A stretch of DNA of 64,000 nt from Faucicola osloensis_D (GCA_020041925.1 CP083409.1); one strand, 5' to 3'. Positions 17,421-25,891 are shown, counted from the stretch's first letter. Numbers and translations: made by a program. Notes: a model not told the origin generated them from the letters alone.

Positions 17421-18081
17421 ATTGCGCTTGGTATAAGCGCTCAGCAAATCGCCAATCGTTATCATCATCAATATCGACCACACTGTATTTTGGCAACACA
17501 TAGCCTAGCGCATGATTATGGATTTTATCCTCGCTGAGCCATGCCTCACGACTGCCCCAATAAAACTGCCCTGCGTCAAAATACGCTTGTGGCAAATCTT
17601 GGGTTCTGGTGAGCTCATGTTGGCTAAACATGCTCGATACTTCACCGGTATCGCTTAATTTCAGTGAGCGTAACACATTGGATTCAAATCCTAAAACCGG
17701 AAAACAATACAAACTGTTGGATGACTGCCAGCGCTCAAAACTGTCGGTTAAATACTGCGGTTTTAAAAACGGCGTACAGGGGTATAGACAGCAGATATGG
17801 CGAGCTTTTGGCACGTGCTGCAGCACATGCCGAATCACCGCAGCGGTAGTGGCATAATCATCGGCAAGCGCGGCAGGTCTTTGGCTGACAGTAGCACCAT
17901 GCTGTTGAGCGATATCGGCAATAGCGCTATCATCAGTAGAGACGATAATCTGCTCAAACAGTTGGCTGTTTTTTGCCGTTTCAATGGCACGAGCCAGCAT
18001 GGGCTTGCCACAAAAATCTTTGATGTTTTTGCGCGGAATGCGTTTACTCCCCCCACGCGCAGGGATGATACAGACGTTCAT
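17407..18081 (-). CDS. pseF: pseudaminic acid cytidylyltransferase PseF
   Basis: 224 aa. N-terminal IIPARGGSKRIPRKNIKDFCGKP is the CMP-sugar synthetase nucleotide-binding motif; STDDSAIADIAQQHGA, LYPCTPFL and the closing VDIDDDNDWRFAE complete the family. It activates pseudaminic acid with CTP to CMP-Pse. TAATG overlap with pseC upstream indicates coupling. Length fits PseF; NeuA-type paralogues would look similar, but the operon context settles the substrate. Confidence 0.93.
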   Translation of the reverse strand: MNVCIIPARGGSKRIPRKNIKDFCGKPMLARAIETAKNSQLFEQIIVSTDDSAIADIAQQHGATVSQRPAALADDYATTAAVIRHVLQHVPKARHICCLYPCTPFLKPQYLTDSFERWQSSNSLYCFPVLGFESNVLRSLKLSDTGEVSSMFSQHELTRTQDLPQAYFDAGQFYWGSREAWLSEDKIHNHALGYVLPKYSVVDIDDDNDWRFAERLYQAQLALA

Positions 18082-19262
18082 TATGCTAATGCCTGATAAA
18101 TTGCATCCACCACTTGGTCTTGCAATGCTTCGGTCAAATCATAATACAATGGCAAACTAATCGCTTGTGCATAGTAGCGCTCGGCATGGGGAAAATCGCC
18201 TTGTCTAAAGCCCAACTTGGCATAATACGGCTGGGTATGCACAGGGATATAATGCACATTCACCCCGATATTTTGCGCCCGCAAACTGTCAAACACTTGC
18301 TTACGCGTTTTGCCACTGTCTGCTGTTAGTTGAATGGGATATAAATGAAACCCCGAATAATTAGCAGGATTGCGATAAGGCAACATAATCGGCAAATCTG
18401 TTAATAATTCATCATAACGCTTGCCAAGCTGATGACGGCGAGTGACAAAGTCATCCAAATGGTTCATTTGACTCACCCCCAATGCCCCTTGCAATTCGGT
18501 CATGCGATAGTTAAAACCCAAATCAATTTGCTGATAATACCAACCACCGTCAGGTTCGTGGGTCATTAGATTGGCATCACGGGTGATACCATGACTACGG
18601 AGTAACTGCATTTTTTCCGCCAATGCCGGGTCATTCGTTGTTGCCAGTCCGCCTTCTGCGGTGGTAATGATTTTGACAGGGTGAAAGCTAAACACGGTAA
18701 TGTCGCTAAACTCACAATTGCCGATTGGTTGCTTGTGATATTTGCCACCAATGGCATGCGAGGCGTCCTCAATAACCTTAAAGCCATATTGCTGTGATAG
18801 CGCATGAATGGCTGCCATATCACAGGGCTCACCGGTGAAATGCACGGGAATAACTATTTTTGGCAAGCGGTTTTCAGCATCGGCAAGCTGTAACTTTTCT
18901 GCTAACGCGTCGATCGACATATTGAGCGTTAGCGGATCAATATCCACAAAATCAATGTTAGCACCACAGTACAATCCACAGTTGGCAGATGCGGTAAAGG
19001 TAATCGGCGTGGTCCACAGCCAGTCGTCTTTGCCCTTTTCACCTTGACCAAGCCCCAATGCCAAACAAGCAATATGCAGTGCTGACGTGGCACTATTCAC
19101 CGCCACGCCAAACTTCGCCCCCGTATAGGTAGCGACTCGTTCTTCAAACGCCGGTACTTGACTACCTTGGGTCAAAAAATCAGACTGTAGCACGGCGACC
19201 ACCGCATCAATATCAGTTTGGGTGATATGCTGACGACCATAAGGGATAAATTGATTTGCCAT
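18081..19262 (-). CDS. pseC: UDP-4-amino-4,6-dideoxy-N-acetyl-beta-L-altrosamine transaminase PseC
   Basis: 393 aa, DegT/DnrJ/EryC1 PLP-dependent aminotransferase. Visible features are FIPYGRQHITQTDIDAVVAVLQSDFLTQG at the N-terminus, TSALHIACLALG, VIEDASHAIGG with the PLP-contacting Asp, and FSFHPVKIITTAEGG, where the Lys (about residue 190) forms the Schiff base. It transfers an amino group from glutamate to the 4-keto product of PseB, the second step to pseudaminic acid. It lies 54 bp after pseB. Confidence 0.93.
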   Translation of the reverse strand: MANQFIPYGRQHITQTDIDAVVAVLQSDFLTQGSQVPAFEERVATYTGAKFGVAVNSATSALHIACLALGLGQGEKGKDDWLWTTPITFTASANCGLYCGANIDFVDIDPLTLNMSIDALAEKLQLADAENRLPKIVIPVHFTGEPCDMAAIHALSQQYGFKVIEDASHAIGGKYHKQPIGNCEFSDITVFSFHPVKIITTAEGGLATTNDPALAEKMQLLRSHGITRDANLMTHEPDGGWYYQQIDLGFNYRMTELQGALGVSQMNHLDDFVTRRHQLGKRYDELLTDLPIMLPYRNPANYSGFHLYPIQLTADSGKTRKQVFDSLRAQNIGVNVHYIPVHTQPYYAKLGFRQGDFPHAERYYAQAISLPLYYDLTEALQDQVVDAIYQALA

Positions 19263-19316
19263 AATATTTGCCCAAGGGGGTTGTTATCAAGTAGGTTTGT
19301 TATCAAAGGTTAGCGA

Positions 19317-20315
19317 TTAAATTTTACCAATTTTTGCTTTGTTGGTTTCAATCCATTCTTGGAGTTGCCCAGTTGTCATCCATTCACTGTTATTATCACT
19401 GGCGTACACAAAGCCTTCTGGCACCTTAACACCATCTTTGATACGCTCAGGCGTCTCATCCCAGCCATTAATCGCAGGCAAGATTTTAAAATGCTCAGGA
19501 TATTCGTAGGTGTGAAAAGAATCTTCGGCACTAATCATTTGCTCATGCAATTTCTCGCCAGGACGAATTCCAATGATTTTTTGCTCGGCAGTGGCAGAAA
19601 CGGCAGTTGCCAAATCTGGCATGGTCATGGATGGAATTTTTTTGACATAAATTTCGCCGCCCACCATGTCGTCAAATGCATGCCAAACCAGCTCCACACC
19701 TTGCTCAAGCGAAATCATAAAACGGGTCATACGCGGGTCTGTAATGGTCAGTACGCCACTGTCTTTAATGGATAGAAAATACGGAATCACCGAGCCACGA
19801 CTCCCCATGACATTGCCATAACGTACCACCGAAAAGCGTGTGCCATGCTCCCCTGAATAGGCGTTGCCTGCGACAAACAGTTTGTCCGACGCCAATTTGG
19901 TCGCGCCATACAGATTCACGGGGCTAGACGCTTTGTCAGTCGATAAGGCAACGACTTTTTTCACCCCTTTATCAATACAGGCATCAATTAGATTCATTGC
20001 GCCGTTGATATTGGTTTTGACACATTCAAATGGATTATATTCGGCGGTTGGCACGATTTTGGTTGCTGCGGCATGCACCACATAATCCACCCCATCAAGT
20101 GCTCGATATAGACGGTCTTTATCACGCACATCACCGATAAAAAAACGTACACGGGGGTCGCCTTGATACAGTTTTGCCATTTCCCACTGTTTCATCTCAT
20201 CACGCGAGAGAATAATCAGTTTTTTGGGATTGTATTTTTCAAGCGTCATCGGCACAAAGGTATGCCCAAATGAGCCTGTCCCGCCTGTCACTAAAATGGT
20301 TGAATTGGTTAACAT
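19317..20315 (-). CDS. pseB: UDP-N-acetylglucosamine 4,6-dehydratase (inverting) PseB
   Basis: 332 aa, short-chain dehydrogenase/reductase fold. The NADP motif is GGTGSFGHTF (about residues 11-20); the catalytic region STDKASSPVNLYGATKLASDK shows the TDK and YxxxK elements of the inverting family. The GIRPGEKLHEQMI segment is typical of FlaA1/PseB. It converts UDP-GlcNAc to UDP-2-acetamido-2,6-dideoxy-beta-L-arabino-hexos-4-ulose, the first committed step to pseudaminic acid. Full length. It follows the sugar transferase gene by 39 bp. Confidence 0.95.
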   Translation of the reverse strand: MLTNSTILVTGGTGSFGHTFVPMTLEKYNPKKLIILSRDEMKQWEMAKLYQGDPRVRFFIGDVRDKDRLYRALDGVDYVVHAAATKIVPTAEYNPFECVKTNINGAMNLIDACIDKGVKKVVALSTDKASSPVNLYGATKLASDKLFVAGNAYSGEHGTRFSVVRYGNVMGSRGSVIPYFLSIKDSGVLTITDPRMTRFMISLEQGVELVWHAFDDMVGGEIYVKKIPSMTMPDLATAVSATAEQKIIGIRPGEKLHEQMISAEDSFHTYEYPEHFKILPAINGWDETPERIKDGVKVPEGFVYASDNNSEWMTTGQLQEWIETNKAKIGKI

Positions 20316-20354
20316 AGTGCACTACCTATTATGGCTAAAGTTATTTATCGCAGT

Positions 20355-21620
20355 TTATCTAGCCCCAAAACCTGTCAGCATGGTTTGAATGGTTTTGAGC
20401 ACAATCAAGATATCTAATGCAAAAGAAATATGTTTAATATAATAAAAATCGTACTGTACCTTAAGCGCTGTCTCATCGGTATCACTGGCATACCCTTGTG
20501 TGACCTGCGCCCATCCAGAAATACCGGGTTTGACGATATGTCGATAATTATAAAAAGGGATGGTTTTTTCAAAGGTTTTGACAAAACTTAGCTGTTCGGG
20601 TCTCGGTCCAATCAGGCTCATATCGCCTTTGAGCACATTGATAAATTGCGGCAACTCATCGATACGGGTTTTGCGAATAAACTTACCGACTTTAGTCACA
20701 CGAGGGTCATTTTGTTGCGCCAGTTTTGCCCCGTTTTTTTCTGAGTCAAAACGCATACTGCGAAATTTATAGATTTTAAACAATTTGCCGCCTTGCCCGA
20801 CCCGCTCTTGGACAAATATGGCCTTACCCGGACTCTCTAACCGTATCGCAATGACAGTGATCACCGCAATCAGCAATACAAAGGGTGAAACCAATAAAAT
20901 CGCTATAATATCAATCAGTTGTTTAAACCTTAAATAGGTCTGCGATGGCAACAGCGAGCCCAATTCGTTTTCATATAAATGATGAATCGGCAGACGACCC
21001 GTCAAAGACTCATACACTTGGCGATTATTATACACCGGTCTGCCCTGTAACGTTTGCTCGGTTAAAAATCGCTGCCAGTCTTCATCGAGTGCAGGCGATG
21101 ACAGGTCTGCTACTATCGCTTGCACTTTTTTGGATTGTATGGCATCTAAGTGCGGTTTTTCAAGACGTAGCCAACGGATTTGGAAAATCGCTTCAAAGTT
21201 TTGACAATGTCCCAGTGGAATATACGCCATATAAGGTTGGTGCGCTTTTTGCTCCAGCAAAAACGATAAAAAGAAAAACACTGCCCCGATAACGCCCGAT
21301 AAGCCAAAATAATACAGCGAATACGGCAACCGAAAAACGATAATCACCATGCCTAACAGCATCATCACCAACAACAAGGTTGGCAACACAAAACTGATGG
21401 AGCGTTGACCTGGAAACTGGGTGAGTTTGCGCAAACCAAGGGTGACGAGCAAGACACCCAACGTGGCTAACACCATACTGTTAAACTCAGTAATCAGCCA
21501 GCGACCCTGCAAAAAGCGCATTCGCCACATCAGCAACGCCGGCAAAATTACCACAACCAACCAGCCCACGATGAGGCGGAATACAAGATTTTGCCATACC
21601 AAGAAAATTACCCGCTGCAT
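20355..21620 (-). CDS. initiating sugar-phosphate transferase (PglC/WcaJ family)
   Basis: 421 aa. Four N-terminal membrane helices (to about residue 140) and a degenerate soluble linker precede the bacterial sugar transferase domain (about 225-420). That domain shows RFKQLIDIIAILLVSPFVLLIAV with the re-entrant helix, FVQERVGQGGKLFKIYKFRSMR, TRIDELPQFINVLKGDMSLIGPRPE and PGISGWAQV. It should link a sugar 1-phosphate to undecaprenyl phosphate and so start the glycan. Acinetobacter pilin-glycosylation PglC enzymes are short; this one has the long WcaJ-type layout. It overlaps pglL by TAATG. Confidence 0.9.
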   Translation of the reverse strand: MQRVIFLVWQNLVFRLIVGWLVVVILPALLMWRMRFLQGRWLITEFNSMVLATLGVLLVTLGLRKLTQFPGQRSISFVLPTLLLVMMLLGMVIIVFRLPYSLYYFGLSGVIGAVFFFLSFLLEQKAHQPYMAYIPLGHCQNFEAIFQIRWLRLEKPHLDAIQSKKVQAIVADLSSPALDEDWQRFLTEQTLQGRPVYNNRQVYESLTGRLPIHHLYENELGSLLPSQTYLRFKQLIDIIAILLVSPFVLLIAVITVIAIRLESPGKAIFVQERVGQGGKLFKIYKFRSMRFDSEKNGAKLAQQNDPRVTKVGKFIRKTRIDELPQFINVLKGDMSLIGPRPEQLSFVKTFEKTIPFYNYRHIVKPGISGWAQVTQGYASDTDETALKVQYDFYYIKHISFALDILIVLKTIQTMLTGFGAR

Positions 21621-23419
21621 TATGGTTTAAGTCCTGTTTTTTCAGGATTGGCGTCTCGCCATTGTCTAAACTCACGGTATAAAGCTGCAAATGTCGCAGG
21701 ATCTTGTTTGGCAAGGTTACCCAAATCGGTCTCGACATTGTCACAATCGGATAAATCTTTGACCATCACACAAGCCGCCTCGATATGTTTTAATGCCGCT
21801 TGCTGGTCACCTTTATAGGCTAAGAACTGTGCATAGGCTAATATATTATACTGGGAAGAATCGGTATTTAGCACCTCTTCAAAGATTTCTTCTTTTACCC
21901 TTGCTTGATGGCGGTTAATCGGCACTTGCATGGCAAGGATGCGGTCATGATACGCGCTAAATCCAAACACGCCATTTTGATAGTCAACTGCTTTGTCTTG
22001 GTTTAGATGATTGGTATGCTTGATAAAGCGATTATAATCCAAATAATTGAGATGAAAATATTGCCAAATATAGTAGCCTGATAGCATCGCCGAACCCAGC
22101 ATGACCACTGACAGGGCTTTTGTTAGCTTGGGTTGCCACGCAAGCTGCCATTTGCGCTGTTCAATCAACGCCAAAAACAAGGCAAAAACCGCGAGATAAC
22201 GAAAATACCATAACGGGTATTCTACACTGGCATACAAGATACTGGCGATGACAAATGCCAGTGCAATCGCGCTTTCGCTGCTATGGCGTAGATGAATCGC
22301 CCGCACCAGTAGCCAAACAATCGGCACAAAGCACAGCGCGCCTAACACCCCTAGCTCCGCCAAAATCATGGTAGCAAAATTGTGAGAATGGTCGGCAATC
22401 TCTGGCCATTTAAAATATTGGGCATAATCAACGCTTGCGCCCATGTAGTTGTTCCAGCCGACCCCTGTGAGCACATGGTCATGAAATATCATCATGGCGC
22501 GTTCGCTCATCGCCGAGCGGTTCCCCTGACCGCCTGCCATACGGCTTACCGCCCCAAGCTGATTGGCACTGCTATAATTGCTAAGCCAGCTTGCGCCCAT
22601 ATAATACAATACAAAAACAACTAACCCCAAAACGGTGGCAGAAAGTTTGTTTTTCCAAGCTATCGGCTGGGTCAAAAAGAAAATGGGAATCACCGCCAGC
22701 ATCATCACCAGACCCGCCCGACTTTGTGTCAAGGCAAGCCCGATGGTAAATATCACAAACAATAGCATCAAGCCAAACCGCGCATATTGTCGGTATCGAC
22801 CAATCAGCCACTGCGGCGCATTTAACCTTTCTTGAAACGACTGCTGCAGTTGATAAATCACCCCACACAGCGCCAACACAAACGCGTAGCCTGCGTGATT
22901 AGCTTGTCCAAAGTTGCCATCATAGCGTCCGCCATTGGCGTTACCGCGGGCAATCACCCAACCTTGATAATCAATCTGATAGCCTTGGATTTGCATCATT
23001 TGAATGATAAAGGTGACGATTGCCATGAGATATACCGCAATAAACAGGCGGTTTAATAAATTCGCTTTATTTTCAATATTACTGCCTATCAACGCAGTCA
23101 AGGCAACGACCACCAAGCTTATCACCGGAAAAATTAAGGCATCAGGGTAAGCGATATGGTTGAATAATGGCTGACATACAAGCAATAGGGCTAGCAGCAA
23201 CCAAGTAAGCACGGATTTGCTAAACTTTGTAATCGGGTTTTGCCAAAAAAAAGCCGCAACTGCCAAACTCACAAACCCAAATGCGGTGGCATTGACGACA
23301 AAATCTCGACCCAGTGGCGAATGCCAAGGCATCAGATAGGTCAAAATGGCGAAGCCCATGAATAGGCTAAACAGTCGAATATCTTGATTGGGGGTTTGGG
23401 GTGGCGTAGATGGCAGCAT
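21620..23419 (-). CDS. PglL/TfpO-type O-oligosaccharyltransferase (Wzy_C family)
   Basis: 599 aa. About 11-12 membrane helices run from residue 15 to 470. The PglL_A-type motif RYDGNFGQANHAGYAF is near residues 160-176, and the Wzy_C motif DHSHNFATMILAELGVLG with the essential His-Asn lies at about 345-362. A C-terminal periplasmic tail (about 480-599) contains a TPR-like helix pair, as in pilin-linked ligases. It would transfer the lipid-linked oligosaccharide to Ser/Thr of a protein. Location next to pilA and TfpZ supports pilin as target; an O-antigen ligase role cannot be excluded from sequence alone. It is the first gene of the 11-gene operon. Confidence 0.87.
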   Translation of the reverse strand: MLPSTPPQTPNQDIRLFSLFMGFAILTYLMPWHSPLGRDFVVNATAFGFVSLAVAAFFWQNPITKFSKSVLTWLLLALLLVCQPLFNHIAYPDALIFPVISLVVVALTALIGSNIENKANLLNRLFIAVYLMAIVTFIIQMMQIQGYQIDYQGWVIARGNANGGRYDGNFGQANHAGYAFVLALCGVIYQLQQSFQERLNAPQWLIGRYRQYARFGLMLLFVIFTIGLALTQSRAGLVMMLAVIPIFFLTQPIAWKNKLSATVLGLVVFVLYYMGASWLSNYSSANQLGAVSRMAGGQGNRSAMSERAMMIFHDHVLTGVGWNNYMGASVDYAQYFKWPEIADHSHNFATMILAELGVLGALCFVPIVWLLVRAIHLRHSSESAIALAFVIASILYASVEYPLWYFRYLAVFALFLALIEQRKWQLAWQPKLTKALSVVMLGSAMLSGYYIWQYFHLNYLDYNRFIKHTNHLNQDKAVDYQNGVFGFSAYHDRILAMQVPINRHQARVKEEIFEEVLNTDSSQYNILAYAQFLAYKGDQQAALKHIEAACVMVKDLSDCDNVETDLGNLAKQDPATFAALYREFRQWRDANPEKTGLKP

Positions 23420-23443
23420 AGGATTTTCGTATGGGTTAAACGC

Positions 23444-23475
23444 AAAAATGCTAAACGGGATAGTTTAGCATTTTT
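23444..23475 (-). promoter_or_regulatory. 13-bp perfect hairpin in front of pglL (attenuator or bidirectional terminator)
   Basis: Arms 23444-23456 and 23463-23475 are perfectly complementary, with loop GGGATA. The distal arm on either strand ends in a run of T (T6 on plus, T5 on minus), so the element looks like a terminator in both directions. It lies 25 bp upstream of the pglL start. A candidate promoter for the operon (-35 TTGATG at 23496-23501, -10 TATAAA at 23474-23479, minus strand) overlaps its edge. Confidence 0.7.
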
Positions 23476-23808
23476 TATAAAATAAGTATTCGATTCATCA
23501 ATGAAATTTATATCTTGCTACTACCAAGGACGCTAGTCAACGGCTTTCAGAATTTTTTTATTTTTTGCATTTAATAAAATTACCATATCTGTTTAGTAAG
23601 CTCTCAAAGGTAGAAAGTTACGCTCTCACTACACCCAAAAACAAACAATAGGTGATGCAAATTACCCCATGACAATATTTGTCCAAAGTATGACATCTAA
23701 CCTGACAATAACTGTCACTTTTTAATAAAACTAGGCAGATGAATTTATAGTCTGAATTTTTTTATGTATAAGATGCTGTTTTTCTGTGTGAATTGTCTAT
23801 AATAAAAG
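23476..23808. other. non-coding region between pglL and pilA promoters
   Basis: About 330 bp of A/T-rich DNA without a credible coding frame. It must contain the upstream control sites of pilA (binding sites of a sigma-54 activator such as PilR would be expected) and the pglL operon promoter. I see no clear repeat or RNA here. Confidence 0.5.
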
Positions 23809-23825
23809 TTGGCACGTTTAGTGCT
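23809..23825 (+). promoter_or_regulatory. sigma-54 promoter of pilA
   Basis: TTGGCAC-GTTTA-GTGCT: the invariant GG (23811-23812) and GC (23823-23824) are exactly 10 bases apart, matching the -24/-12 consensus. It lies 61 bp upstream of the pilA start, and pilA genes of Pseudomonas and relatives are RpoN/PilR dependent. Confidence 0.8.
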
Positions 23826-23885
23826 AATATTAAGATAGGCTTTTAAAGCTTATAAATAAACCAATAACATTTGTGGAGAATGTTT

Positions 23886-24407
23886 ATGAACGCTCAAAAA
23901 GGTTTTACCCTTATCGAATTGATGATCGTTATCGCTATTATCGGTATTTTGGCTGCTATCGCGATTCCTGCGTATCAAGATTATACTACTAGAGCAAAAG
24001 TGACTGAAATGCTTTCAGTTGCTTCTTCTGCGAAAACTTCTATTAGTGAGGGTTTTCAAAGTGGCGGGATAACTGGGCTAAATGCTGTAGTTGCTGATAT
24101 TAATAATAAGAAGACTCAAGCTACAAATACCAGTAAGTATGTAGCTAAAGTAGCAGCTACACCAGATACTGGTGTAATTACTATTACTTCTTCGAAAGAT
24201 AATAGTCTTCCTAGCACTGCTCAAGCTAAGACAATTGTGCTTACACCTTATCAAGGTACAGCAGGGTTATCTAGTACAACTGTTTCTACAGGTGCTCCTT
24301 TACAATGGGCATGTTCTTCTGAAGGAAATACAACTGCGACAGCTCGTCTTTCTACTGTAACAAAGGGATCAATGCCAGCTAAATTCGTGCCATCTGAATG
24401 TAAATAA
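23886..24407 (+). CDS. pilA: major type IV pilin PilA
   Basis: 173 aa. The start is the ATG at 23886 (GGAGA 6 bases upstream), giving the short leader MNAQKG and the mature N-terminus FTLIELMIVIAIIGILAAIAIPAYQDY with Glu5. This is a type IVa prepilin cleaved and N-methylated by PilD. The hydrophobic helix is followed by a globular domain rich in Ser and Thr. The last two Cys (WACSSEG and PSECK) form the C-terminal disulfide loop. It ends in Cys-Lys rather than Ser, so the terminal-serine glycosylation seen with some TfpO systems is not possible; an internal Ser/Thr would be needed. It is divergent from the glycosylation operon. Confidence 0.95.
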   Translation: MNAQKGFTLIELMIVIAIIGILAAIAIPAYQDYTTRAKVTEMLSVASSAKTSISEGFQSGGITGLNAVVADINNKKTQATNTSKYVAKVAATPDTGVITITSSKDNSLPSTAQAKTIVLTPYQGTAGLSSTTVSTGAPLQWACSSEGNTTATARLSTVTKGSMPAKFVPSECK

Positions 24408-24422
24408 ATTTTAGGCTAAATT

Positions 24423-24450
24423 AAAACGTATCATTAATGATACGTTTTTT
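24423..24450 (+). terminator. terminator after pilA
   Basis: A 26-bp perfect palindrome (24423-24448, AAAACGTATC stem with an ATTAAT loop), followed by T. It separates pilA from the TfpZ-like gene, so the latter is read at a lower level by read-through or from its own promoter. Confidence 0.85.
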
Positions 24451-24465
24451 TATAACGGCTATAAT

Positions 24466-25200
24466 ATGACACCTCGTATTAAATTTTTTCTTGTTCACAT
24501 AATCACCTCAGTAATTATTGCTTTTCTATTGACTCTATTAGTTCTTTTTATTTGGTATCCATCACCACTTGCCACAGCTGTTGGCGTAACGCATATCTTT
24601 TTAATGCTATTGGTCATTGACGTAATTTTAGGACCACTTTTAGGTTTATTGGTCTATAAAGAAGGCAAAAAAACACTAAAATTTGACCTAAGTACCATTA
24701 TTCTCATTCAAATCGCGGCTTTATGTTATGGCGTATTTAGCATTGAACAAGGACGTCCTGCATGGTTGGTGTATAATGTAGATCGTTTCGAATTGGTACG
24801 AAAAAATGAATTAATTAACACTAATATTCAGCAAGTACAACCTCAATTCCAACAACCTTCATGGTTTAAACCGCAATATGTCGCCACTGAATTTGCCAAA
24901 GACACACAACAACGCAATGATGAAATGTTTGCAGAAGTCTTTAGCGGTATTTCAATTGCGCAGCGTCCAGAACGTTATGTAGAATTGACTCAAGCAAAAA
25001 CCCAAATTCAACAACGTGCATTACCGCTTGTAGAACTGCAACAGTTCAACCCAAAAACAGACGTTGAAAAAACTTTAGCCAAATATCCAAAAGCAGATGC
25101 GTGGCTACCCTTAAAAGCCAATGCAGTGGATATGGTGGTTTTAGTCAATAAAGAATCTGCAAGCATCATCAAAATAGTTGACTTAAGACCATGGGAATAG
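24466..25200 (+). CDS. TfpX/TfpZ family type IV pilin accessory protein
   Basis: 244 aa. Three hydrophobic segments (about residues 7-30, 40-62 and 76-93) precede a soluble periplasmic-type domain. The pattern (IKFFLVHIITS, WYPSPLATAVGVTHIFLMLLVIDVILGPLLGLLVYKEGKKTLKFDLS, GRPAWLVYNVDRFELV) is that of the pilin accessory proteins TfpX/TfpZ encoded right after pilin genes in Pseudomonas groups III-V, Acinetobacter and Moraxella. They affect pilin folding or pilus assembly. There is no recognisable Shine-Dalgarno; a TATAAT sits immediately before the ATG. Confidence 0.88.
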   Translation: MTPRIKFFLVHIITSVIIAFLLTLLVLFIWYPSPLATAVGVTHIFLMLLVIDVILGPLLGLLVYKEGKKTLKFDLSTIILIQIAALCYGVFSIEQGRPAWLVYNVDRFELVRKNELINTNIQQVQPQFQQPSWFKPQYVATEFAKDTQQRNDEMFAEVFSGISIAQRPERYVELTQAKTQIQQRALPLVELQQFNPKTDVEKTLAKYPKADAWLPLKANAVDMVVLVNKESASIIKIVDLRPWE

Positions 25201-25444
25201 TTTTAACGACATATTCTTTAACTCCATTTATTAAAACTGAGTGGCTATATCAATCAAATAGTCCGAGTATCTTGCCTCAATTCAAAATTTTCTATCAATA
25301 AAGAATGGCACTTTTCCAGCAGTATTTCATAATCTTCTTTCAGCTGCTCATAATCACTTTTTACCGCCTTAGTCAGTATCTTATGTCACCCAACATGAAT
25401 GTTATCTATACTGCCAAAAATTGTTCAATGCCTAGCTTGATAAG
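25201..25444. other. spacer between convergent tfpZ and pilE, with a possible coding remnant
   Basis: No complete gene. On the minus strand, 25385 to 25254 is open for about 43 codons, reading a Lys/Glu/Leu-rich helix (for example SDYEQLKEDYEILLEKCHSLL) without a start codon, closed by TGA. It could be a scrap of a decayed gene or chance. Confidence 0.3.
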
Positions 25445-25891
25445 CTAGTTATTCCACTCATTAGCCATCCCGCATTCGCCTGTATCTTGGGTATCGCCAT
25501 CATTATTTTTATCGCGACATTTGAGACCTTGCGCGTTTAGCGTGAGCGTACCATCATTTGCCATCTGCGATGAACTAATAGGTGTGGCTGTAATTGTCCA
25601 ACGGTCAGTGAGGGGGGTGGGTGCTAGGGTGATGGTATATAATGCTGTACCACTTCTAGGGAAACTCCCATCTAATCCCGTGCCTGCGTTCGTGTAACTG
25701 CCTTGTGCCAGTTTACGCGATTCAATCTGCGAGGCGATATTTTGCAACTCAGTCATCATATCAGTGCGTTTGGTTTTGATGACGTAGCGCTGATAGCTGG
25801 GATAAGCAATCGCCGCCAGCACGCCAATAATAGCAACCACGATCATCAGCTCGATTAGAGTAAAGCCTTGTTGGCGATATCGATTTTTCAT
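25445..25891 (-). CDS. pilE: type IV minor pilin, PilE type
   Basis: 148 aa. The ATG at 25891 overlaps the stop of the preceding pilin gene (TAATG) and has GGAG upstream; a second in-frame ATG lies at 25897. Leader MKNRYRQQG, then FTLIELMIVVAIIGVLAAIAYPSYQRYVIKTKR, a type IVa N-terminus with Glu5. The C-terminal half has RKLAQGSY and GLKCRDKNNDGDTQDTGECG, a Cys pair framing a DxNxDGD loop that could bind calcium. It is the last gene of the minor-pilin operon and likely part of the priming/tip complex with PilVWXY1. Confidence 0.88.
   Translation of the reverse strand: MKNRYRQQGFTLIELMIVVAIIGVLAAIAYPSYQRYVIKTKRTDMMTELQNIASQIESRKLAQGSYTNAGTGLDGSFPRSGTALYTITLAPTPLTDRWTITATPISSSQMANDGTLTLNAQGLKCRDKNNDGDTQDTGECGMANEWNN

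Noticed and set aside
14637..18081. Sialic or legionaminic acid pathway instead of pseudaminic acid
   Set aside because: PseB- and PseC-type enzymes and a PseG/PseH fusion are present, whereas NeuC/LegG-type epimerases are absent; PseI and PseF match the Pse branch.
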